A stretch of DNA of 64,000 nucleotides, taken from contig NZ_JAPDDP010000036.1 in NCBI RefSeq assembly GCF_027587195.1, positions 1 to 64,000 of the forward strand. The letters run 5' to 3'. Positions 25,530 to 33,000 of this stretch are shown piece by piece. Position 1 is the first letter of the stretch. Every line of letters begins with the position of its first letter. The notes under the pieces were generated by a model. The model was not told the DNA's origin. It did no database searches and was given only the letters and a program-made list of their open reading frames with translations. Position numbers and translations under genes: made by a program. Origin of the DNA: Solirubrobacter phytolaccae (GTDB lineage: Bacteria > Actinomycetota > Thermoleophilia > Solirubrobacterales > Solirubrobacteraceae).

Positions 25530-26493
25530 CCGCCAGCTGCCCGCAGGCCGCGTCGATGTCGCGGCCTCGGGTCAGCCGGACCGTCGCACTCAGGCCGTGC
25601 TCCTCGAGCGCGGCCCTGAAGGTCTCGATCGCACCCCGGGAGGAGCCGTCGTAGACGGAGTCCGTCGGGTTGTACGGGATCAGGTTGAGCTTGTAGATCT
25701 TCGGGTCGAGGATCTCGGCGAGCTTGACGGCCTGGGCGTAGCCATCGTTGACGCCCGCGAGCATCACGTACTCGATGAAGACCATGCGGCGCTTGCGCTC
25801 GTAGAACGCCTCGCACGCCTCGAGCACCTCCTCCATGGAGTAGCGCTCGTTGACCGGCATGATCTGCGAGCGCAGATCCTCCTCGGGGGCGTGCAGGGAC
25901 AGCGCGAGCCGGATCGGCATGTCGCTCTCGGTGAGGCGCTTGATGCCCGGCACCCAGCCGACCGTGGAGATGCCGGTGCGGCGGTGCGTGATGCCCACGT
26001 CCGGCAGCTTGCGGCAGGTCTCCAGCACGTTGTCGAGGTTCATCATCGGCTCGCCCATGCCCATGAACACGAGGTGGTTGACGGGCTCGATGCGGCGGAA
26101 GTGCAGCACCTGGTCGAGGATCTCCGACGCGGTCAGGTTGCGGCCGAACTTCATCTTGCCGGTGGCGCAGAACGTGCACGTGAGCGGGCAGCCGGACTGC
26201 GAGCTCACGCAGATCGAGCGGCGCCCGTCCTTGTAGCGCATCAGCACGGCCTCGACGGCGCGGCCGTCATGCGTGTGGAAGAGCGCCTTGACGGTGCCGT
26301 CGCTGGAGTGCGCCTCACGCACCAGCTCGAGCGTGCTGAACGGCACCTCCTCGGCCAGCTTCGCGCGCAGCGCGGCCGGCAGATCGGTCATCTCGTCGTA
26401 CGACGAAGCGCCCTGGGACGCCCAGCGCCAGACCTGCCGCGCACGGAACGCGGGCTGGTCGGACAGAACAGTGTCAAGGAGCTGCAGATCCAC
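25498..26493 (-). CDS. rlmN: Dual-specificity rRNA/tRNA adenine C2 methyltransferase RlmN
   Basis: Radical-SAM enzyme that methylates C2 of A2503 in 23S rRNA and A37 in some tRNAs. 331 residues from GTG 26493. The radical-SAM motif is SGCPLTCTFCATGKMKF (CxxxCxxC). FMGMGEPMMNLDNV, STVGWVPGIKRL and LALSLHAPEEDLRSQIMPVN are family blocks. The C-terminal mechanistic Cys sits in the DIDAACGQL segment. It is divergent from the rluB-type gene across 25 bp and convergent with the arylsulfotransferase-like gene. Confidence 0.95.
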   Translation of the reverse strand: MDLQLLDTVLSDQPAFRARQVWRWASQGASSYDEMTDLPAALRAKLAEEVPFSTLELVREAHSSDGTVKALFHTHDGRAVEAVLMRYKDGRRSICVSSQSGCPLTCTFCATGKMKFGRNLTASEILDQVLHFRRIEPVNHLVFMGMGEPMMNLDNVLETCRKLPDVGITHRRTGISTVGWVPGIKRLTESDMPIRLALSLHAPEEDLRSQIMPVNERYSMEEVLEACEAFYERKRRMVFIEYVMLAGVNDGYAQAVKLAEILDPKIYKLNLIPYNPTDSVYDGSSRGAIETFRAALEEHGLSATVRLTRGRDIDAACGQLAAKTPASAASS

Positions 26494-26518
26494 GCCCTCT
26501 ATGGTGGCAGCCGACGAA

Positions 26519-27217
26519 ATGCGCCTTGCTAAGTACCTTGCCCACGCCGGAGTGGCCTCCCGCCGCGCCTCCGAGTTGATCATCGCCGACGGTCGGGTGA
26601 CCGTGAACGGCAAGGTGGTCACGGACCCTGCCCGGGACGTCCACGACGAGCTCACCGTCAAGGTCGACGGCAAGCGGGTCAAGGTCGCGAGCCAGACGCT
26701 CGTCGTCTACCTGGTCAACAAGCCGGCGGGCTACGTGTCCACCGCCAAGGACCCGCAGGACCGGCAGACCGTGATCTCCCTGGTGCCGTCCTCGCAGCGG
26801 CTGTACCCCGTCGGGCGCCTGGACTTCGACACCACGGGCCTGATCCTGCTGACCAACGACGGCGACCTCGCGCACAAGCTCACGCACCCCTCGTTCGAGG
26901 TGCCGCGCACCTACCGCGCCCGCGTCGCCAACGCGCCCGTCAACGAGCCCGCGCTGCGCTCGCTGCGGGAGGGCATCCTGCTCGAGGACGGGTTGACCGC
27001 GCCCGCGAAGGTCCGCAACCTCTCGTCCGGCCATCTGGAGCTGACGATCCACGAGGGTCGCAAGCGGCAGGTCAAGCGCATGCTCGAGGCGGTGGGGCAT
27101 CGCGTCTACACGCTCGAGCGCGTCGCGTTCGGGTCGCTGCGGCTCGGGTCGCTGCAACCGGGCGAGTTCCGCAAGCTGGGCCAGCCGGAGGTCGAGCGCC
27201 TCCGCGAGCTTGGTTGA
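26519..27217 (+). CDS. rluB: RsuA/RluB-family rRNA pseudouridine synthase
   Basis: 232 residues. N-terminal S4 RNA-binding domain (MRLAKYLAHAGVASRRASELI), then the RsuA/RluB catalytic domain with the nucleophile in GRLDFDTTGLILLTNDG and the C-terminal ELTIHEGRKRQVKRMLEAVGH. By family it isomerises one uridine of the ribosome; RluB (23S U2605) is more likely than RsuA given the usual neighbourhood with scpAB in actinobacteria. The box TATGGT (26500-26505) lies 13 nt before ATG 26519. Confidence 0.92.
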   Translation: MRLAKYLAHAGVASRRASELIIADGRVTVNGKVVTDPARDVHDELTVKVDGKRVKVASQTLVVYLVNKPAGYVSTAKDPQDRQTVISLVPSSQRLYPVGRLDFDTTGLILLTNDGDLAHKLTHPSFEVPRTYRARVANAPVNEPALRSLREGILLEDGLTAPAKVRNLSSGHLELTIHEGRKRQVKRMLEAVGHRVYTLERVAFGSLRLGSLQPGEFRKLGQPEVERLRELG

Positions 27218-27229
27218 ATGCAGGCCGCT

Positions 27230-27589
27230 ATGCGGGTCGTCGCGCTTCGAGGCGCCAACGAGGTCAAGTCGAACACCGCCGAGGACATCCTCTCGGCGAC
27301 GGACAAGCTGATGCGCGAGATCCTGACGCGCAACGCGCTCAAGACCGAGGACCTCGTCAGCTGCATCTTCACGCTCACGCCGGACCTGGACGCCCAGTTC
27401 CCCGCCGCCGCGGCGCGCGCGATGGGGCTGAGCTCGGTCCCGCTGCTGTGCGCGCGGGAGATCCCCGTGCCGGGCGCGCTGCCGAACATCATCCGGGTGC
27501 TGATCCACGCGTACATGGACCGCCCCGCCGAGCACGTCTACCTCGGCGAGGCGGCCAAGCTGCGGCTGGACCTCACCGGCGCTCAGTAG
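27230..27589 (+). CDS. aroH: Chorismate mutase, AroH type
   Basis: Converts chorismate to prephenate, the branch to Phe and Tyr. About 119 residues from ATG 27230 (CAGG upstream); ATG 27218 directly after the rluB-type stop is the alternative. It has the pattern of the trimeric AroH fold, unrelated to the helical AroQ type: VVALRGANEVKSNTAEDIL, SCIFTLTPDLDAQFPAAAAR and LLCAREIPVPGALPNIIRVL. The active-site Arg is in VALRGA and the Cys-Ala-Arg in LLCARE. It belongs functionally with the aroF-tyrA-aroA genes about 10 kb downstream. Confidence 0.95.
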   Translation: MRVVALRGANEVKSNTAEDILSATDKLMREILTRNALKTEDLVSCIFTLTPDLDAQFPAAAARAMGLSSVPLLCAREIPVPGALPNIIRVLIHAYMDRPAEHVYLGEAAKLRLDLTGAQ

Positions 27590-28371
27590 CCGAGCGACCG
27601 GTACCGCCGCACGGACAGCGGCACGAAGATCGCCAGGAGCGCCGCCGCCCACGCCAGGGACGCGAGGATCGGGTGCTGGAGTGGCCAGACGTCCGGGACG
27701 ATCCCGGTGGGGGAGCCGAACAGGTCGCGGCACGCCGTCGCGAGCGCGGTCACCGGGTTCCACTCGGCGATCTGGCGTAGGCCGTCCGGGAGCCCGCCGA
27801 CCGGGACGAAGATCCCGGACAGGAACATCATCGGGAAGATGATGCTCATGGCGATCCCGTCCGCGCCGTCGGGGTCACGGACCATCAGGCCGAGCCACAC
27901 GCCCGCCCACGTGACGGCGAACGCCATCACGATCAGCAGCCCGAACGCGCCGAGCGTCTCGAGGACCGAGCCGTGCGGCGCCCAGCCGACGATCAGCCCG
28001 CACGCGACCGTCACGAGTGTGCCGGCGATCAGCTCGACCAGCTCGGCGACCGTGCGACCGGCGACCACCGAGCCACGGGAGATCGGCAGCGCGCGCAGCC
28101 GGTCCATCAGCCCGCTCCGGATGTCCGAAGCGACGCCGACCGCGATCCCGGGGATCGTCCCGATCATCGCCTGGGCGAAGATCCCGGACACCAGGTACTC
28201 GTGGTAGTCGCCGCCGCCCGGCACGTCGATCGCGGAGCCGAACACGTACGCGAACAGCAGCACGAACACGAGCGGCATCAGCAGCGTGCCGAAGACCTTC
28301 TCGGGGATGCGCGGGATGTGGCGCAGGCTGCGGCCGGAGAGCAGCCGCACTTCGTTGAGCGTGGCGATCAT
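27583..28371 (-). CDS. ABC-2 type exporter permease (DrrB-like)
   Basis: 262 residues with six predicted membrane helices and the ABC-2 signature region (GIFVPVGGLPDGLRQIAEWNPVTAL) before the last helices. Six-helix permeases of this kind pair with DrrA-type ATPases for export of drugs or lipids. It overlaps the upstream ATPase gene by 4 nt (translational coupling) and overlaps the end of convergent aroH by 7 nt. The substrate is not evident from the sequence. Confidence 0.9.
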   Translation of the reverse strand: MIATLNEVRLLSGRSLRHIPRIPEKVFGTLLMPLVFVLLFAYVFGSAIDVPGGGDYHEYLVSGIFAQAMIGTIPGIAVGVASDIRSGLMDRLRALPISRGSVVAGRTVAELVELIAGTLVTVACGLIVGWAPHGSVLETLGAFGLLIVMAFAVTWAGVWLGLMVRDPDGADGIAMSIIFPMMFLSGIFVPVGGLPDGLRQIAEWNPVTALATACRDLFGSPTGIVPDVWPLQHPILASLAWAAALLAIFVPLSVRRYRSLGY

Positions 28372-29279
28372 GCGGTCGTAAGCGCGAAGAACGCGTCGTC
28401 GAGGGTGGGCTGGGCCAGTGACGCCTCTTCGACGTCGAGGTCGTCGAGCGCGTCGAGCATCGAGCGCAGGTCGTCCGGTCCGCCCGGCGCGGGGACGGAC
28501 AGGCTGCGGGTGCGGACGTCGACCTCAGGCTCGAGTCGAGACAGCCGCCGCGCGGCCTCCTCGAACGCGTCGAGCGTCAGGTGGACGCGGCGATCCCCGA
28601 CGCGGCGCTTGAGCTCCGCGGGCGTGCCCTCCGCGACGGTCCGCCCGCCGCTGAGCACGACGATCCGATCCGCGAGCCGGTCGGCCTCTTCCAGGTACTG
28701 GGTGGTGAGGATGAGCGCGGCGCCGTCGGTCACCAGGTCGGCGATCGCGCCCCACATGTCCGCGCGGGCGGCGGGGTCCAGGCCCGTCGTCGGCTCGTCC
28801 AGGAACACGACGGGGCGCCGGACCATCAGGCAGGCGGCGAGGTCCAGCCGGCGGCGCATGCCACCGCTGTAGGTGCCGAGCAGCCGGTCGGCCGCGTCGG
28901 TCAAGCCGAAGCGCTCCAGCAGCTCGTCGCAGCGCGACACCGCCGCCCGCTTCGGCAGCTTCTGCAGCCGGCCCAGCAGCATCAGGTTCTCGCGCCCGGT
29001 CAGGCGCTCGTCGAGCGAGGCCTCCTGGCCGGCGACCGCGATCCGCTCCCGCACGGCGCCCGGTTCGGTGGCGACGTCGCGACCGGCCACGAGCGCCCGG
29101 CCGGAGGTGGGCGCGAGCAGCGTCGTGAGGATGCGGACGGCGGTGGTCTTGCCCGCGCCGTTGTGGCCGAGCAGCCCGAGCACGGTGCCGGGCGCGACTT
29201 CGAGGTCGAGGTCACGGAGCGCGTCGGTGTCGCCGAACCGGCGACCCAGCGCTTCCGTTCGTACAGCGTACGAATTCAT
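28368..29279 (-). CDS. ABC exporter ATP-binding protein (DrrA-like)
   Basis: 303 residues. Walker A GHNGAGKTT, Q-loop within AVAGQEASLDERLTG, signature YSGGMRRRLDLA, Walker B VVFLDEPTTGLDP and H-loop LTTQYLEEADRLADR are all intact. The C-terminal ~75 residues form the accessory domain typical of DrrA-like drug-resistance ATPases. Codons 2-7 (NSYAVR) contain a palindromic operator copy, so the divergent TetR protein probably represses this operon by blocking both promoter and early transcript. Confidence 0.93.
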   Translation of the reverse strand: MNSYAVRTEALGRRFGDTDALRDLDLEVAPGTVLGLLGHNGAGKTTAVRILTTLLAPTSGRALVAGRDVATEPGAVRERIAVAGQEASLDERLTGRENLMLLGRLQKLPKRAAVSRCDELLERFGLTDAADRLLGTYSGGMRRRLDLAACLMVRRPVVFLDEPTTGLDPAARADMWGAIADLVTDGAALILTTQYLEEADRLADRIVVLSGGRTVAEGTPAELKRRVGDRRVHLTLDAFEEAARRLSRLEPEVDVRTRSLSVPAPGGPDDLRSMLDALDDLDVEEASLAQPTLDDAFFALTTA

Positions 29280-29308
29280 ACGGCGTACGATAGAAGTACG
29301 CTGTACGA
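29259..29308. promoter_or_regulatory. Three tandem TetR-type operators between exporter and regulator
   Basis: Three related 15-bp palindromes: TCGTACAGCGTACGA (29259-29273, perfect arms), TCATACGGCGTACGA (29276-29290) and AAGTACGCTGTACGA (29294-29308). Their centres are 17 and 18 bp apart. The set covers the whole 30-bp intergenic space plus the first codons of the ATPase gene and reaches to 1 bp before the regulator start. Binding by the adjacent TetR protein is inferred from position. Confidence 0.75.
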
Positions 29309-29309
29309 G

Positions 29310-29984
29310 ATGTCAAGCCAGCCGCCGATCTGGGCCAGGCCCGAGCCGAAGGGCCGCGGCCGGCAGTCGCCGCTCTCGCGCGCCGGGATCGTGCGCGTGG
29401 CGATCGAGGTCGCCGACGCGGAAGGGCTCGAGGCGGTCTCGATGCGGCGACTCGCCCGCGAGCTGCAGGCGGGCGCGATGTCGCTCTACCACTACTTCGA
29501 GAACCGCGACGAGCTGCTCGAGCTGATGATCGACACCGTCGCGGCCGAGATGGTCGTGCCGGACCTGCCGGGGGAGTGGCGCCCGGCGATCGAGGCCGTC
29601 GCCCACCACAGCCGCGACATGTTCCGCCGCCACACGTGGGTGCTGCCGATCTTCCAGGACGTCCCCGCGGTCACGCCCAACCTGCTTCGCCACATCGAGC
29701 AGTCCGCGCAGACGGTCCTGCCGCTCGGCGGCACCGATCCAGGGCTGCTCGCCAGCCTGGTCAGCGCCGTCGACGACTTCACGATCGGCTTCACCCTGCG
29801 CGAGCTGAGCGGGGAGGAGCGACGCGGCCGCGACTGGGACTCACCTGAGCTGCGCTCGTTGCTCGAGAGCGGCGAGTTCCCGCTCGTGGCGAGCTTCATC
29901 GCCGCGGACTCGCCGATGCCGCCGCCGGACTTCGCGCTCGGGCTCAAATGGCTGCTGGACGGCTTCGAGCGTGAGCTGAGCTAA
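29310..29984 (+). CDS. TetR-family repressor of the adjacent ABC exporter
   Basis: 224 residues from ATG 29310. The N-terminal helix-turn-helix runs through LSRAGIVRVAIEVADAEGLEAVSMRRLARELQAGAMSLYHYFENRDEL. The remainder is an all-helical ligand domain resembling the tetracycline-repressor C-terminal family. It is divergent from the DrrAB-like operon with the three shared operators between them, so autoregulation and ligand-induced export are inferred. A Pro/Arg-rich extension of about 25 residues precedes the DNA-binding domain. Confidence 0.9.
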   Translation: MSSQPPIWARPEPKGRGRQSPLSRAGIVRVAIEVADAEGLEAVSMRRLARELQAGAMSLYHYFENRDELLELMIDTVAAEMVVPDLPGEWRPAIEAVAHHSRDMFRRHTWVLPIFQDVPAVTPNLLRHIEQSAQTVLPLGGTDPGLLASLVSAVDDFTIGFTLRELSGEERRGRDWDSPELRSLLESGEFPLVASFIAADSPMPPPDFALGLKWLLDGFERELS

Positions 29985-29985
29985 C

Positions 29986-30015
29986 GCGGACGCCGCCCCG
30001 AAGGGCGACGCCCGC
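29986..30015. terminator. Bidirectional terminator between TetR and RHS genes
   Basis: GCGGACGCCGCCC (29986-29998) pairs with GGGCGACGCCCGC (30003-30015) over 13 bp including two wobble pairs in RNA, across a 4-nt loop. It lies between the convergent stop codons at 29984 and 30024. Confidence 0.65.
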
Positions 30016-30023
30016 GGATCAGC

Positions 30024-33000
30024 TCACCCGCGCACGGTCGCGGGCGCGTACTTGCCCTGGGTGCGGAACGCGCCCTTGCCGTCGCCCCACAGCTTGCGCT
30101 TCTTCTTGGCCGGCGCGGCCGCGATCTGCACTCGCCGCGCGGGCGGCGCCCGGCGCACCGCCTTGTGCCCGTCGAGGTCGAACACGTTGAGCGGGTCCTG
30201 GTTGGCGTAGTCGTAGTCCGTCGCGGACCCACCCTCCACGGGATCGACCTGCAGGAAGCGGCCGGTCGCGGGGAGGTAGACGCGCGCGCCCATCTGCATC
30301 GGTCCGCCGCTGCCGGCGGTCTGCGCGAACTCGGTCGTGCGCAGATGCGCGCCGAGCCAACCGTATCCGGGACGCCCGTTGGCGGCCATGACGTTCGGCG
30401 CTGGTGTGGTGACCACGCCGAACTCGTCGTACTCCGTGCGGCTCAGCGGCGCGGTCGCCGACGGGGACGTCGACGCCGTGGCCACGACGTCCCCCTGCAG
30501 GTTGCGCAGCTGGTAGGTGTTGACGCCGTTCTCCACCAGCGCGACCGTCTCGCCGCTCGGACCCTCCAATGGCTGGGAGCCGAACGCGTCGGTCGAGACC
30601 GAGGAGCTGATCGGCTCGTCCGTGTCGTCGGCGTACTGGTACGTCGTGGTCGCCGTCGGCTGCGAGCCGCCACTGGACGTGGTGGTCACGATCCGGCCGA
30701 GGCCGTCGCGGTCGTAGGTGTGCGTGCGCCCGTCGAGCGTGACGCTCCGGGACGTGTCGTCGGTGAAGTAGCCCGCGGTCAGCGCGCCCGTGCCGCCCGA
30801 GTCCGGCGCGGGGACCGTGGTCGCCCGGCCGAACGCGTCGTGCACCCAGCCCGTCGTGGTCACCCGGTCGGCGCTGTCCACCGTCCACGTGCGGGTGGCG
30901 AGCGCGCCGGTCCCGCACGCCCCGCCGGCAGCGCCGGTCCGGACGTCACGTGCGGTGCGGTTGGACTCGTCGTCGTAGCCGTACGCCCGCTGCACGCAGC
31001 GGCTGTCGCTCAGGCGCACGTCGTCGGTGGTCTTGAGCCGCCCCACCATGTCGTAGGTGTACGCGCGGCTGGTCTGGCTCGTCGCCGTACCGACGATGCG
31101 CCCGCGCGCGTCGCGCGCGGTCACGTCGTCCTTGACCCACTCGCACCCGACGCTGCAGCCGGTGGTCTTCGTCCACGTCAGCTTCTTCGGGTCGCTGACC
31201 TCGTCATAGGTGAACGCGGCCTGCAGCCCGTTCGGCAGCGTCTCGGTGGTGATCCGGTCGTCCACGTCGTAGGTGGCGGTGACCGCCGCCCCGAGCTGCG
31301 GGTGGTTCACGCTCGTGACGTTGTCGCGGTCGTCGTACCCGTACGTGGTCGTCGTCGTGGAGCGGGTACGACCGGTCATGCGGTTGCGCGCGTCGTAGGT
31401 GTAGCCCCAGCCGACGGTGTCACCGGCCGGCTTGTAGCTCGCCAGCCGGCCCAGCGCGTCGTAGGTGCGGGCGATCGTCCCCTGGCTGTTGATCGTCTGC
31501 CACGGCTTGCCCGTCGCGGCGTCGTAGGTGTACGTGATGGTCGGCGTCGGCTGGCCCAGCCCGCCGGTGACCGCCGTCGTGCTCAGCCGGGCGCCCGAGT
31601 CGTACGTGTTGGTGATGACGCGGTACGTCCCGCTGGCGGGGGTGAGCCCACGGTTCTCGGTCAGGGTCGCGACGGCCCCGACGGGGTGGTACGTGTACCA
31701 CTCGCGCGGCTTGTCCGCGGTCGGCGTGGCGGCATCCGAGACGTAGCAGAGCTGCCCCGCCGGTCGCGCGACGCCGACCGCTCCGTCACACCCACCGATG
31801 GCCGCGGGGATCCGGCCCGTGGTCGGGGTGACGCCGTAGTAGCGGTGGTAGCGGACGTCGGCGCCCGTTCCGCCCGCGGTGCGGGTCTCCTCGACGAGCG
31901 GATAGGTGTTGTGGATGATGTTCCACGTCGTCGGGTCGGGGCCGACGGGGTCGACCACCACCGTCTTGACCGCCTGGCGCGCCTCCCAGCCGCGGTTCGT
32001 GCCGTCCGGGTTGACGTAGCCGTAGGTCGTCGTCTCCTCGTCGGTGAGCACCTGCGTGGCGGAGATCCGCACGCCGGTGAGCTTCGTGGTCGGCAGGTAG
32101 TACTTCGTGCCGGCCACCGGCTTGTTGATGTCGTAGTCGGTGATCGTGTAGCGGCGGCCCTGCACGGTCGTGCCGTTCTTCAGACGCACCGTCGTCTCCG
32201 GCTCGTACACGGCCGAGTCGACGATCAGCAGGTCCGGGTGGGGGATCGACCGGCGCGAGCGCCGCTCGGCCTCCGCGGCCGTGTTCCCGCCGGCGGCGAG
32301 CGCCGCCGCGCGGTTGGCCGCGCTGAGCTCGCGGATCACCTCACCCTGCGCGCTGTACTCCGTCGTCGAGATCCCGCCGCCCGGCGTCGCGCGGTTGACC
32401 TCGCGGCCGGCGACGTCGAGGTAGTGGATCGTCGCCTGGGCGTAGGTGCTGGTGCTCGAGCCCGGCGGGAAGATCGCCACGGCGTCGCGAGCCAGGTTCT
32501 GCAGGTCGACCTGGTTCCAGGTCGCGGCGGCGGTCGCCGACAGGTCGTACGGCGCGCCGCTTCCGCTCACGGGCACGCCGTACTGCACGGTCGTCGTGGC
32601 GGTGCCGCCGCCCGGCAGCGGCCGGGACAGCGTGGCGATGCGGGGGCTGTTGTCGCCGCTGTGCGACGAGTACCCGAGCGTCCACGCGGACTCGCCGGGC
32701 GGCGTGATCGTCGCCAGCGTCCCCGCGGAGTTGTACGTGTACGCCGTCGGCAGGCCGCCCGTGACGCGCGGGTCCTCGACCTTGATCAGCCGGGCGTAGG
32801 CGTCGTAGGTGTACTTGGCGACGATCGGCGCCGGGGTCGTGTAGCCGTCGTCGAAGCGCACGTGCTTGACGCGGGGCGCGATGTACGAGCCCGTGCCCTC
32901 GCTGGTCCACTCGAACGTCAGCCTGCGCGGCGCGCCGCCGGAGCCGGCGGGCAGCGGCGCGACGATCGCCGCGAGCCGCTGGCGCGTCGCCCCCGCGGGC

